A stretch of 64,000 nucleotides of DNA from Kaistia algarum (lineage in GTDB: Bacteria > Pseudomonadota > Alphaproteobacteria > Rhizobiales > Kaistiaceae): the NCBI RefSeq assembly GCF_026343945.1, contig NZ_JAPKNJ010000003.1, positions 310,001-374,000 on the forward strand, in the 5' to 3' direction. The notes under the pieces were generated by a model. That model worked only from the letters and a program-made list of their open reading frames with translations. It had not been told where the DNA came from and did no database searches. How positions within the stretch are numbered: position 1 is the first letter of the stretch; each line of letters starts with the position of its first letter. Below are positions 17,488 to 26,746 of this stretch, piece by piece. The position numbers were made by a program, and so were the translations under genes.

Positions 17488-19448
17488 TCGCTTCCACGCT
17501 TCCGTCCGGTTCCGGCCGCATCGCCAGCCTTGTGACGCGGAACGCGATGCTGGTTGCGGCGGTCCTGCTGCTGGCCGCCTTCGTTCTGACATCCCCTGTT
17601 TTCGGCACGCCCGGCAACGCCGCCAACATTTTGCGCCAATCGGCGTCGGTGCTGGTCCTGGGGCTCGCCATGACGCTCGTCGTGCTGGTCGGGGGCATCG
17701 ATCTCTCGGTCGGATCGGTCGTGCTGCTGTCCGCAACGTTTTCCGGCGCCGCCCTCGCTCTCGGTCTGCCGCCGGCGATGGCGGTCATGGCCGGCATTCT
17801 CGTCGGCGCCGTTGTCGGGTTAGTCAATGCGCTGCTGATCGAGGGCCTCCGCATCAGCCCGGTAATCGTGACGCTCGGCACGATGATCGCCGTTCGCGGA
17901 TTGGGGCTGATGGTGCTCGGCCACTTCAATTCCTGGATTGAGATCAAGGGACCGGTTTTTGACGATCTCGCGCGGCGAACGATCCTCGGCCTACCGCTCG
18001 ACGCGCTCGTCGCCATCCTGGCGGCGTTCGCCCTTGGCTTCGTGCTGCAGCGAACCGTGCTGGGGCGCGCCTTTCACGCGATAGGCGACGCGCCGGTTGC
18101 CTCGCGGCTTGCCGGGCTCCCCGTCCGCACGATGCGCGGTTGTGCCTATGTCGGCTGCGGTGCCCTGGCGGGTCTCGCAGGCGTGTTGGTCGCTGCCCGC
18201 ACGGGCCTCATCAGCCCGTCGATTGGACAGGGGCTCGAATTCTTCGCCATTGCCGTGGTCGCGCTCGGCAGCGGCGGGCTGCCGGCCGGCCGGGTCTCGG
18301 TGCTCCACGCCGTCATCGGCACGCTGATCCTCATGATGATCTTCAACTACATGACGATCCGCGGCGTCCCCGGCACCTGGCAGACGACGGTGACCGGCCT
18401 GCTACTGCTGATCGCGATGGTCGGCGGGGGGGTCCTGAAGCGCGGCAGCGGCGAGGTTTCGACTGGCGAAGCCTTCCGCGACGAATATGCCAGTATGAGC
18501 GTGATGGGAGCTCGCCTGTCGCGCGGCGCCGTAACCGTCGCGACCGTCTTGCTGGCCCTCGTCTTCGCGCTCGTCAATCCGCGCTTCGCCACCCTTCCGA
18601 ACGCGATCGCCCTGATCGAGCAGAACAGCACGCTGGCGATCATCGCGGTCGGCGCCATGATCGGCATCGTGTCGCGGACGGTGGACATCTCCCCGGGCTC
18701 GGTCGTGGCGCTCGGAGCCGTGGTCGCGGCGCTCGCCGCGAAGGCCGGGGTTCCCGTGCCCCTGGCGCTCGCTTTCGGGTTCGCCGGCTGCGTCGGCGTC
18801 TATGTCCTGAATGGCATCATTGTCGGCGGGCTCCGGCTCGACCCGCTCATCGTCACCCTCGCCGCGTGGATCTGGGCCCGCGGCCTCGCCATCTCCTTGA
18901 CCGGAGCGAACACGGTATCCTTCGACATGGGCTTCGTGACGATGATGAACGCGCCAGTCGCCTTCGGCTTCACCCTGGTGCCGTTCCTTGTCGTCCTCGC
19001 CTTCCTGCTCGGCTGGCTGATCCTGGCGCGGCTGCCCCTTGGCCTTCGCATCTATGCCGTCGGCGGCGATCCCCGCATGCTGCGGCAGGCCGGTGTCAGC
19101 GAAGCGTGGCTCAAGCTCACGATCCTCATCGTGATGTCCGTCTTCACTGCGACCGGCATGCTGGTGATGCTGGGCCGCCTCGGTGCGGCAGCCCCGACGG
19201 CAGGTTTCGGGCTCGAACTCGATGCGATCGTCGCGGTGATCATCGGCGGCGCCTCGTTCCGCGGCGGCACCGGCCGGCTGCGCGATACGGCGATCGGCGT
19301 CGCTTTCCTCGCCATCCTCAACAATGGGCTGTCGGGCCTGCAGATGGGCGACGCGCAGTTCTATGTGATCAAGGGGACGATCATCATCGCCGCCCTGACA
19401 TTGAGGGCGGTAACGCAGCTCTATTTCGAGCGGGGAGCCTCGAGATGA
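17484..19448 (+). CDS. Fused double permease of a CUT2 sugar ABC transporter
   Basis: 654 residues, about twice the usual 320-340. Two complete RbsC-like halves are joined in one frame. The first (about 1-320) carries LVGGIDLSVGSVVLLSA and ends near LLLLIAMVGG. A short hydrophilic linker (about 320-345) follows. The second (about 345-654) carries SRTVDISPGSVVALGA and GGASFRGGTGRL. The halves are clearly diverged, so the fusion joins two distinct permeases rather than a recent duplication. One chain would replace the permease heterodimer. It overlaps the ATPase upstream and the dehydrogenase downstream by 4 nt each. Confidence 0.9.
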   Translation: MIASTLPSGSGRIASLVTRNAMLVAAVLLLAAFVLTSPVFGTPGNAANILRQSASVLVLGLAMTLVVLVGGIDLSVGSVVLLSATFSGAALALGLPPAMAVMAGILVGAVVGLVNALLIEGLRISPVIVTLGTMIAVRGLGLMVLGHFNSWIEIKGPVFDDLARRTILGLPLDALVAILAAFALGFVLQRTVLGRAFHAIGDAPVASRLAGLPVRTMRGCAYVGCGALAGLAGVLVAARTGLISPSIGQGLEFFAIAVVALGSGGLPAGRVSVLHAVIGTLILMMIFNYMTIRGVPGTWQTTVTGLLLLIAMVGGGVLKRGSGEVSTGEAFRDEYASMSVMGARLSRGAVTVATVLLALVFALVNPRFATLPNAIALIEQNSTLAIIAVGAMIGIVSRTVDISPGSVVALGAVVAALAAKAGVPVPLALAFGFAGCVGVYVLNGIIVGGLRLDPLIVTLAAWIWARGLAISLTGANTVSFDMGFVTMMNAPVAFGFTLVPFLVVLAFLLGWLILARLPLGLRIYAVGGDPRMLRQAGVSEAWLKLTILIVMSVFTATGMLVMLGRLGAAAPTAGFGLELDAIVAVIIGGASFRGGTGRLRDTAIGVAFLAILNNGLSGLQMGDAQFYVIKGTIIIAALTLRAVTQLYFERGASR

Positions 19449-20548
19449 GCGTCTGGCCGCCGATCGATTTTGGCCATACGCCGTATGACGCCGCATTCGG
19501 CAGGGGTGATGTCTATGCGGTCAAGGGCGATGCGGCCCGGATGGCCAAGCGGCCGCTGAGGCTCGGCATTGCCGGTGCCGGCGGCGTCGCTCAGGCCAAA
19601 TGGATTCCGGCCATCCGCCGTCTTGAGGTCGTCGGCGAGCCGGTGGAGATCGTCGGCATTGCCGATCCGGACGAACTGGCGCGGGAGAAGGCTGGCCGGC
19701 TCGCCGGATGCCCGGCCTATGACGACGTTCTCGCCTTGCTGGAGGAAGCCCAACCCGATCTGCTTCTGGTGCTGACAGCCGATTCCGCCCATGCCGCTGC
19801 GGCGAAGGCCGCGATCGAACGAGGGGTCGCCGCGCTGGTCGAGAAGCCGATCTGCCGCGATGCGGGTGAAGCCCGCCGGCTGGTCGAATTCGCCGACCGG
19901 CAGGGCGTTCTCCTCGGCGCCGTGGCCAACAAGCGATTCTCGCCGCCCTATGCCATGGCCAAGGCGCTGATCGAACAAGGTGCGCTGCATTCGCCGCCGA
20001 AGATATTCACGGGGAAGTTCACGCTCGGCTATCCCTATGTCGATCTTCTCGAAGGCGGCACGGTCCATCTGCTCGATCTGATGCGCTGGTTCATGGGACC
20101 GGTCGCGAAGCTGCATGCCCGCGCAATCCTGGCCGATGGCGGGCAGATCGAAAGCGCCACGATTTCGGTCGGCTTCGCTTCAGGCGCCATCGGCACACTG
20201 ATGACGAGCCGCGCTGGTCTCAGCTTCAAGCCCTGGGAGCGCGTCGAGATCTTCGGTGCCAACGCATTTCTGGTTGTCGACGATCAGCGCGAGACGACGC
20301 TCTACGACGAGGAGACGGGGCCGGCCAAGAACTGGTCACCTTCCATCCCCAACACGCTGCTCTTCGACGAGGCCTTCGGCGGCTATTGCGGATTGCTCGA
20401 AAACACGCTCGACGCCATTCGCGGTCTGGTGCCGCTGGCCGCCACCGGCGCGGACGGCGCCGCCGCCGTCGAACTGATCGCGGCCATCCGCCTTGCCATC
20501 GAGAGCGGCACCGACATCGACATGAACAGCCGAGGGCTCGCCCGATGA
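19445..20548 (+). CDS. Gfo/Idh/MocA family NAD(P)-dependent oxidoreductase
   Basis: 367 residues with ATGA overlap to the permease. After about 38 residues the Rossmann motif GIAGAGGVAQAKWIPAI appears, followed by the LVEKPICRDAGEARRLV segment with the conserved EKP catalytic lysine. The C-terminal Gfo/Idh/MocA domain follows (GTVHLLDLMRWFMG has the conserved His/Asp positions). It likely oxidises the imported sugar or sugar derivative in the cytoplasm. Its coupling to a galactonate-dehydratase-like gene suggests sequential steps in sugar-acid catabolism; the actual substrate is unknown. Confidence 0.9.
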   Translation: MSVWPPIDFGHTPYDAAFGRGDVYAVKGDAARMAKRPLRLGIAGAGGVAQAKWIPAIRRLEVVGEPVEIVGIADPDELAREKAGRLAGCPAYDDVLALLEEAQPDLLLVLTADSAHAAAAKAAIERGVAALVEKPICRDAGEARRLVEFADRQGVLLGAVANKRFSPPYAMAKALIEQGALHSPPKIFTGKFTLGYPYVDLLEGGTVHLLDLMRWFMGPVAKLHARAILADGGQIESATISVGFASGAIGTLMTSRAGLSFKPWERVEIFGANAFLVVDDQRETTLYDEETGPAKNWSPSIPNTLLFDEAFGGYCGLLENTLDAIRGLVPLAATGADGAAAVELIAAIRLAIESGTDIDMNSRGLAR

Positions 20549-21714
20549 AGATCAAGAAGCTCGAGACCTTTCTCGCCAATGCCGGCCAGCGCAATTACCT
20601 CTTCGTGCGGATCACGACCGATACCGGCATCGTCGGCATCGGCGAGGCGACGCTGGAATGGCAGGAGCGGGCCGTCGAGGTGCTGATCAATGAATGGGTT
20701 GCCTCGCGCATCATCGGCAAGGATCCATTCGACATCGAGGCGGTGATCGGCGGCATGATCCGTGACCAGTATCAGGGCGGGTCGACGGTGATGACGGCGA
20801 TATCGAGCGCCGAAATCGCGCTCTGGGACATTATCGGCAAGGCGACCGGCCAGCCGGTCTACCGCCTCATCGGCGGCAAGGCGAAGCCGGTGCTGAAGGC
20901 CTATGCGAATGGCTGGTATGGCGGCTGCCAGACGGCCGGCGAATTTGCCGCGCGGGCGGCTCAGGTCATCGCGCTCGGTTATGAAGCGCTGAAATTCGAC
21001 CCTTTCGCCACGGCCTGGAAACAACTCGACGCCGAGGAGGAAGACCGGGCCGTCGCGATCGTCGAGGCCATCGCCGCCGCCATCGGCCCCGGCGTCAAGA
21101 TGATGATCGAGATCCATGGCCGGCTCGGCGTCAGCGACGCGATGCGCTTCATCGACCGGATAGCCCATCTTCCGATTGCCTGGTGCGAGGAGCCCGTTGC
21201 GCCGGAGAGCGTCGAACTGCTGCGCGAATTGAAGGATCGCATCCGCGTTCCGATCTCCTCCGGGGAGCGACTCTATGCCATCGCCGATTTCGCCCGTCTG
21301 ATCGCGCTTCGCGCTGCCGACGTCGTGCAGATGGATGTCGCCCATTGCGGTGGGATCGCCGTCGCCAAGAAGATCGCGGCCATGGCCGCGGCGCAGGATA
21401 TTGCCATCTCGCCGCATTGCTCCGTCGGTCCGGTAGCGCTCGCCGCCGCGCTCCATGTCGCATGGTCGACGCCCAACATGTTGATGCTGGAGAGCTTCGC
21501 CGAGTTCGACGTCGATTGGCGCAGCGATCTTGTCAGCGGCTGGAACCCGCTGGAACGGGGCCGCTTTGCGCTGCCCGAGCGTCCCGGCCTCGGCATCGAG
21601 CTCAACGAGGCCGCGATTGCCGCGCACCCTTATCGCCCGCTGGCCTTTCCGTCCTTGTGGGACGCGACCTGGAAGGATGAATTCACGGGAACGGCGAGAC
21701 TGGCCGGCCTGTAA
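20545..21714 (+). CDS. Enolase-superfamily dehydratase (galactonate dehydratase-like)
   Basis: 389 residues of the mandelate racemase/muconate lactonizing enzyme family. Seen: N-terminal capping domain, EIHGRLGVSDAMRFIDRI with the first metal ligand region, WCEEPVAPESVELL with the Glu ligand, ISSGERLY with the third ligand region, and the C-terminal ISPHCSVGPVALAAALH with the catalytic His. This pattern fits DgoD-like acid-sugar dehydratases, which convert aldonates to 2-keto-3-deoxy acids. It is coupled by ATGA to the oxidoreductase gene and is the last gene of the operon. The precise acid sugar is not assignable by reading. Confidence 0.88.
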   Translation: MKIKKLETFLANAGQRNYLFVRITTDTGIVGIGEATLEWQERAVEVLINEWVASRIIGKDPFDIEAVIGGMIRDQYQGGSTVMTAISSAEIALWDIIGKATGQPVYRLIGGKAKPVLKAYANGWYGGCQTAGEFAARAAQVIALGYEALKFDPFATAWKQLDAEEEDRAVAIVEAIAAAIGPGVKMMIEIHGRLGVSDAMRFIDRIAHLPIAWCEEPVAPESVELLRELKDRIRVPISSGERLYAIADFARLIALRAADVVQMDVAHCGGIAVAKKIAAMAAAQDIAISPHCSVGPVALAAALHVAWSTPNMLMLESFAEFDVDWRSDLVSGWNPLERGRFALPERPGLGIELNEAAIAAHPYRPLAFPSLWDATWKDEFTGTARLAGL

Positions 21715-22156
21715 CGGATCTGAGAACCTCACACAGGGTTCCGGTTCAGTGGTCGAGCCGGCACTCTCCGCCGTTCACTCTGTCACTATCCGTGTGGATA
21801 GGTCTTGAAATGAGGCCGAGGCCCCAATTCCGCGCCACTTCACGGTGACCGTTCCCGATGGCTGGCGGGTTCACATGCCATGGGCTGCCATGGCACTCGG
21901 CATCCTGGCTTTTGGCCCCGGCCGCGCGTCGCTCGATCACCTGATCGGTTGGTTTTTCCTTAGGCGGGCAGCGCCGGCGCTATCCGCCGGGACCTGACCA
22001 ATCCGGCGCAGCGTCGAGGATGCGGCATCTGGCGGCATCGCCTCCGATCCTGCTGGGCCGAGCGGCTGCTCATGCTACGAAGGAACGGAAGCTTCGCGGC
22101 TTCGTCCCCCGGCCGGCATTGCCTGCACAAGGCAGCGCTCGACAGCGAGACCATTC
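21715..22156. other. Intergenic region with repeat fragment
   Basis: 442 bp. It contains a short inverted fragment of the dispersed repeat near 21805-21836. No gene, clear terminator or promoter was recognised in the rest. Confidence 0.5.
21805..21836 (-). repeat. Fragment of the dispersed repeat, reverse orientation
   Basis: Read on the minus strand it starts GGCGCGGAATTGGGG and shares the 17-nt word GGAATTGGGGCCTCGGC with copy C before diverging. Only the first ~32 bp of the element are present, so it is a truncated copy. Confidence 0.55.
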
Positions 22157-22861
22157 ATGATCCGCTTCTACTATCATCCGACGCCCAATCCGGCCAAAGT
22201 CGCGCTGCTGCTGGAGGAGACCGGACTTCAATACGAAACCATCCCGATCGACACGAGCCGCGGCGAGCAGCACTCACCGTCGTTCCGGGCGATCAATCCG
22301 AACGGCAAGGTCCCGGCGATCGTCGATACGGACGGACCCGAAGGCCGCGAGGTGCGCGTTTTCGATTCGACGGCGATCCTCCTCTACCTCGCCGAGAAGA
22401 GCGGCCGCTTCCTGGGCGCTCCCGCTGATCGTCCCGAGCTGCTGTCCTGGCTGCTGTTCATCGCCTCCGGCCTCGGACCGTTCTCAGGCCAGGCGGTGCA
22501 CTTCCAGTTTGCCGCGCCGGAGGGGTTGGACTATGCGGTGAACCGCTATCGGCGCGAGGCTGAGCGGCACTACGAGGTCCTCGACGATCATCTCGAAGGC
22601 CGCGACTTCATCGTTGGAGACGACTACACCATCGCCGACATGTCGGCCTGGGGCTGGCTCGATCGGGCATCGCGCGTCCGCAAGGGCGAGGACAATCCGC
22701 TCGCGCTGTATCCCAACCTCAAACGTCTTTTCGAGACCGTCGATGCACGGCCGGCAGCTTCCCGCGCCCGGCTGGTGGGGAAAGATCACGCGTTCAAGCG
22801 AACCAATGACGAGGAAACGAGACGCGCGCTCTTCCCGTCGAACTATCCGCCCGCCATCTGA
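22157..22861 (+). CDS. Glutathione S-transferase family protein
   Basis: 234 residues. The N-terminal thioredoxin-like domain has INPNGKVPAIVD (cis-Pro) and FDSTAILLYLAEK (glutathione gamma-Glu binding). The C-terminal all-helical domain has the N-capping segment DDYTIADMSAWGWL. It is YfcG/Ure2p-like in motif style. It probably reduces disulfides or conjugates glutathione in the cytoplasm. It sits 29 bp upstream of a YghU-like gene; the pair likely forms an operon. Confidence 0.92.
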   Translation: MIRFYYHPTPNPAKVALLLEETGLQYETIPIDTSRGEQHSPSFRAINPNGKVPAIVDTDGPEGREVRVFDSTAILLYLAEKSGRFLGAPADRPELLSWLLFIASGLGPFSGQAVHFQFAAPEGLDYAVNRYRREAERHYEVLDDHLEGRDFIVGDDYTIADMSAWGWLDRASRVRKGEDNPLALYPNLKRLFETVDARPAASRARLVGKDHAFKRTNDEETRRALFPSNYPPAI

Positions 22862-22890
22862 GCGGGCACCACCCAACAACGGAGACACAA

Positions 22891-23763
22891 ATGGCGGATT
22901 CGACCGAATACACGCCGCCGAAGGTCTGGACCTGGAACCAGCCCAGCGGCGGCGCCTTCGCGAACATCAACCGGCCGATTGCCGGCCCGACTCACGACAA
23001 GGGGCTGCCCATAGGGCGCCATCCGCTGCAGCTCTATTCGCTCGCCACGCCGAACGGCCAGAAGGTGACGATCCTGCTCGAGGAGTTGCTGGCGCTCGGC
23101 CATGCGGGAGCCGAATATGACGCGTGGCTGATCAATATCGGCAAGGGCGACCAGTTCGGCAGCGGCTTCGTCGCGGTCAACCCCAATTCCAAGATCCCCG
23201 CGTTGATGGACCGTTCCGGGTCCGAGCCGATCCGCGTGTTCGAGTCGGGATCGATCCTCGTCTATCTCGCGGAAAAGTTTGGCGCGTTCCTGCCGACGGA
23301 GCAGCCGGCGCGCGCCGAATGCCTGTCCTGGCTATTCTGGCAGATGGGCAGCGCGCCCTATCTCGGCGGCGGGTTCGGTCACTTCTACGCTTATGCGCCG
23401 GTCAAGATCGAATATGCGATCAACCGCTTCGCCATGGAGGTGAAGCGCCAGCTCGACGTCCTCGACCGTCGCTTAGCGGAGAGCGAGTTCCTGGCCGGCG
23501 ACGCCTATACCATCGCCGATATCGCCGTTCTCCCCTGGTATGGCGGGCTCGCCAAGGGCTGGCAGTACGGCGCCGGCGAGTTCCTTTCGGTGCAGGACTA
23601 CAAGAACGTGCTGCGCTGGGCGGATGCGCTCTTCGACCGTCCGGCCGTGAAGCGGGGCCGCATGGTCAACCGCACCTACGGCGAGCTCTCGGAACAATTG
23701 CACGAGCGCCACGACGCCGGCGACTTCGAGACGAAGACGGCGGACAAGCTCGCCAAGAGCTGA
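22891..23763 (+). CDS. yghU: Glutathione-dependent disulfide-bond oxidoreductase, YghU-like
   Basis: 290 residues, with the N-terminal extension characteristic of YghU (TPPKVWTWNQPSGGAFANIN, RPIAGPTHDK). It is followed by a thioredoxin-like fold (NGQKVTILLEELL, VNPNSKIPALMD, FESGSILVYLAEKFG) and an alpha-helical domain (GDAYTIADIAVLPWYGGL). YghU binds two glutathione molecules and has disulfide reductase activity. The length matches the family. The start ATG has a GGAGAC Shine-Dalgarno. Confidence 0.94.
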   Translation: MADSTEYTPPKVWTWNQPSGGAFANINRPIAGPTHDKGLPIGRHPLQLYSLATPNGQKVTILLEELLALGHAGAEYDAWLINIGKGDQFGSGFVAVNPNSKIPALMDRSGSEPIRVFESGSILVYLAEKFGAFLPTEQPARAECLSWLFWQMGSAPYLGGGFGHFYAYAPVKIEYAINRFAMEVKRQLDVLDRRLAESEFLAGDAYTIADIAVLPWYGGLAKGWQYGAGEFLSVQDYKNVLRWADALFDRPAVKRGRMVNRTYGELSEQLHERHDAGDFETKTADKLAKS

Positions 23764-23806
23764 GTTCGGGCCATATTCATTCACCCATTCGGGGGGCGAT
23801 CGACGC

Positions 23807-24736
23807 TCACGTCTGGTCGATCGGCTTCCCCGCGCGGGCCGCTTCGACGAGGCGCGCCTTGAGGCGAGGCGCGGCGAAATCCATGAATGCGCCGAGCTTG
23901 CGCGGCGCGAGCCCTTGCCCGGCATGGACCAGACTGACCGGCCAGGCGGCTGGCGCAAAGGCTTCGAGGACGCATTCCAGCGCCCCCGATCGCAGCGCCG
24001 CCTCGACCTGGTATGACAGCACGCGCGTGATCCCGACCCCGGCAATCGCGGCATCGATCGCTGCCTCGGCCGTGTTGACGACAAGGCGCGGGGCAACGGT
24101 GACGCGGCGCTGGTTCGGCGGTTCGCCAAACGACCAGGCGGTGGACGAGAGAGCGCCCTCGAACGCGACAACGGCATGGCCCGCGAGATCATCGGGATCG
24201 GCGGGGCGGCCGCTTCGCCCGAGATAGGCCGGGCTGGCGCAGAGGACAGGCCGAATGATGCCGACGGTCCGCGCGACAAGGCGACTGTCGCCGAGGGCGC
24301 CGATGCGCAGCGCGATGTCCACATGATCGTCTACCAGATCGACCACCCGGTCCGAGAGGGCCAGACGGATGCGGATCTCCGGATAGGCGGCCAGGAACGC
24401 CGAGACGACCGGCAGCACATGCAGCCGGCCGAACACGATCGGCGCGGAGATGACGAGTTCGCCGCGGGGAACCGCATATTCGCCGGCCGCCACCCGCTCG
24501 GCCTCCTCGACGCGCTCGAGAATCTGCCGGCATGCCGCGACATAGGTGCGCCCCGCCTCCGTCAGCGCCAGCTGCCGGGTAGTCCGCGACAGCAACCGCG
24601 TTCCGAGATTCGCTTCGAGATCGGCAACCTTGCGGCTCACGGTGGCGAGCGGCATGCCGAGCGCGCGGCCCGCGGCCGAAAAGCTGCCTCCATCAACCAC
24701 GGCGACAAGCACGCTCATCTGATCGAAGCGATCCAT
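23807..24736 (-). CDS. LysR-family transcriptional regulator
   Basis: 309 residues. N-terminal winged HTH: MDRFDQMSVLVAVVDGGSFS, then ATVSRKVADLEANLGTRLL and TRQLALTEAG. The effector domain follows (ELVISAPIVFGRLHVLPVVS). It is divergent from the CMD-family gene and convergent with yghU. By the usual LysR logic it controls the divergent gene and the detoxification genes after it. The short interval 24737-24858 contains ATTCCGAAT (24783-24791), a small dyad that could be part of its site. Confidence 0.92.
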   Translation of the reverse strand: MDRFDQMSVLVAVVDGGSFSAAGRALGMPLATVSRKVADLEANLGTRLLSRTTRQLALTEAGRTYVAACRQILERVEEAERVAAGEYAVPRGELVISAPIVFGRLHVLPVVSAFLAAYPEIRIRLALSDRVVDLVDDHVDIALRIGALGDSRLVARTVGIIRPVLCASPAYLGRSGRPADPDDLAGHAVVAFEGALSSTAWSFGEPPNQRRVTVAPRLVVNTAEAAIDAAIAGVGITRVLSYQVEAALRSGALECVLEAFAPAAWPVSLVHAGQGLAPRKLGAFMDFAAPRLKARLVEAARAGKPIDQT

Positions 24737-24858
24737 CCGTTTGTTCCATGAATCGGGATAGTCATTCTCGAAATGGCAGTCTATTCCGAATAATGGAGCA
24801 TTGCTACGTCAGGAGCCGCGGCGCCACCTTCGGCCCGCTTCAATCCAAGGTGTTCCCG

Positions 24859-25410
24859 ATGTCCCGTATCCCGACCCCCGCCAGCATCGACGCCGCACCG
24901 GAGGCCTCGCGGCCGCTGCTTGAGGCCGTGAAGAAGAAGATCGGCGTCGTGCCGAACCTCTTCCGCGTCGTCGCAAACAGTCCGGCCGCGCTCGAAGGCT
25001 ATCTCGCCCTCTCGGCGGCGCTCGACAAGGGCGTGCTGGCCGCCGCGACCCGCGAGCGGATCGCCCTCGCCGTCGCAGAGCTCAATGGCTGCGCCTATTG
25101 CGTGTCGGCCCACACCTATATCGGCAGCACGGTCGCCAAGCTCGACGAAGTTGAGATCGCCGCCAACCGCGCCGGCCATTCGACCGACGCTCAGGCAGAT
25201 GCCGCCGTGCGCTTTGCGGCAAGGCTCGTTTTGGAGCGCGGCCATGTCGACGACGCCGATCTCGCTGCGCTCCGGGCGGCCGGCTATGGCGACGCCGAGA
25301 TCATCGAGATCGTCCAGCATGTCGCGCTCAACACCTGGACCAATTACGTCAACGAGGTCGCTAGGACCGTGATCGACTTCCCCGCCGTCACTGCGCTGAA
25401 GGCCGCCTGA
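24859..25410 (+). CDS. Carboxymuconolactone decarboxylase / AhpD-like peroxidase-related protein
   Basis: 183 residues from the ATG at 24859, which has an AAGG Shine-Dalgarno; an upstream GTG-type start would add a region without homology features. Glu74 and the CxxC motif with trailing His (ELNGCAYCVSAH, Cys78, Cys81, His85) match the AhpD/CMD thiol-peroxidase active site. Predicted role: disulfide-dependent reduction of peroxides or an electrophile in the cytoplasm. It is the first gene in the divergent operon facing the LysR regulator. Confidence 0.9.
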   Translation: MSRIPTPASIDAAPEASRPLLEAVKKKIGVVPNLFRVVANSPAALEGYLALSAALDKGVLAAATRERIALAVAELNGCAYCVSAHTYIGSTVAKLDEVEIAANRAGHSTDAQADAAVRFAARLVLERGHVDDADLAALRAAGYGDAEIIEIVQHVALNTWTNYVNEVARTVIDFPAVTALKAA

Positions 25411-25419
25411 GCCGGAGTG

Positions 25420-25442
25420 GCCGCCGGCCTCGCGCCGGCGGC
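25420..25442 (+). terminator. Strong stem-loop between CMD and DUF1348 genes
   Basis: GCCGCCGGC and GCCGGCGGC form a 9-bp perfect stem with a CTCGC loop, followed by TTGTGT. It starts 9 bp after the stop of the CMD gene and may attenuate transcription into the next gene. Confidence 0.5.
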
Positions 25443-25472
25443 TTGTGTGCCGACCAAGGATGAGAGAGAGCC

Positions 25473-25937
25473 ATGACCCGCCCGCCCTTGCCGCCGTTTA
25501 CGTCCGACTCCGCTGCCGAAAAGGTCCGCATGGCGGAGAACGCCTGGAACGGTCGAGACCCGGCCGCGGTCGCGCTCGCCTACACGCCGGACAGTCTCTG
25601 GCGAAACCGCACGGAATTTCTCGCCGGCCGCGCGGCCATCACCGCGTTCCTCGCGCGAAAATGGTCGACGGAGCTGGACTATCGCCTCGTCAAGGAGCTC
25701 TGGACCTTTGCAGCCGACCGCATCGCCGTGCGCTTCGCTTATGAATGGCACGACGCCGGCGGCCAGTGGTTTCGCAGCTATGGCAACGAGAACTGGGAGT
25801 TTGACTCGGCCGGGCTGATGCGGCGGCGGATTGCCAGCATCAACGATCACCCGATCGCCGACGCCGAACGTCGGTTTCATTGGCCGCTCGGCCCCCGCCC
25901 ATCCGAGCATCCCGGTCTGTCGGAACAGGGACTCTAG
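25473..25937 (+). CDS. DUF1348 family protein (NTF2/SnoaL-like fold)
   Basis: 154 residues, typical for DUF1348. It has the family's sequence run: [79 protein letters not shown]. These small cone-shaped NTF2-like proteins have no established reaction. Co-location with the CMD and PNPOx-like genes under the LysR regulator suggests a redox-stress or detoxification role (inference). Confidence 0.88.
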   Translation: MTRPPLPPFTSDSAAEKVRMAENAWNGRDPAAVALAYTPDSLWRNRTEFLAGRAAITAFLARKWSTELDYRLVKELWTFAADRIAVRFAYEWHDAGGQWFRSYGNENWEFDSAGLMRRRIASINDHPIADAERRFHWPLGPRPSEHPGLSEQGL

Positions 25938-25946
25938 GGAGGCGTC

Positions 25947-26561
25947 ATGATCATGTCCCAAGCCACGCCGAGCGATGTGGCCTTCAGCCCGACGGTGAAG
26001 GCGATCCAGCAGCAGAAGGGTTCCCGCCGCGCCTATGCGCGACAGGAGGAGGCCGGCGGCTGGCCCGACCACATCGATCCGGGGATGGCCGCCTTCATCG
26101 GAGCGCAGACAAGCGTTTTCCTCGGAACGGCCAGTGCGGAGGGTCAGCCCTATATCCAGCATCGAGGCGGACCGCCGGGCTTTCTCAAGGTTCTCGACTC
26201 GAAGACGCTCGGCTTTGCCGATTTCGCAGGGAACCGGCAATATATCACGCTCGGCAATCTCGCCGACAATCCGAAGGCCTTCCTGTTCCTGATCGACTAT
26301 ACCCACCGCCGCCGTGTCAAGATCTGGGGCACGGCTCGGATGGTCGAGGGCGACGAGCCACTGCTCAGGCGCCTGATGCCAGAGCACTACAAGGCGCGGC
26401 CGGAACGGGCACTGCTGTTCGACGTCGCGGCGCTCGACATCAACTGCCCACAGCACATTCCCCAGCGCTTCGAGGCGGCCGATGTCTCGGCCGCCCTCGC
26501 CGCACGCGACCAGCGGATCGCTGAACTGGAGGGGGAGCTCGAGCGCCTGCGGCGCGCGTGA
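25947..26561 (+). CDS. Pyridoxamine 5'-phosphate oxidase-like flavin-binding protein
   Basis: 204 residues. The split-barrel flavin-binding region is visible (FIGAQTSVFLGTASAEGQPY, IQHRGGPPGFLKVLD, ADNPKAFLFLIDY, RVKIWGTARMV). A C-terminal coiled segment (AARDQRIAELEGELERL) follows. It is not a PdxH itself: the family is the PNPOx-like general group, which uses FMN or F420. It is ten bases downstream of DUF1348. An F420-type cofactor is conceivable given the genes at 37-43 kb, but nothing here proves it. Confidence 0.87.
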   Translation: MIMSQATPSDVAFSPTVKAIQQQKGSRRAYARQEEAGGWPDHIDPGMAAFIGAQTSVFLGTASAEGQPYIQHRGGPPGFLKVLDSKTLGFADFAGNRQYITLGNLADNPKAFLFLIDYTHRRRVKIWGTARMVEGDEPLLRRLMPEHYKARPERALLFDVAALDINCPQHIPQRFEAADVSAALAARDQRIAELEGELERLRRA

Positions 26562-26746
26562 CGATCGAGCTTGAGCGGCTCTGTCGGACCTTAGTCACTG
26601 CTCCTGCCGCTCTTGCTTGATCGAAGCGCGACGGTCGCGAAAGCTGGAATGGGGTCGAAAGCCCGCAGTTGGCCACGATTGTGGGTCCCGGAGGATTGGC
26701 GACGATCACCGGCCTTGCAGAGATGTGGGGCCGGCCGTTAGGCGTG

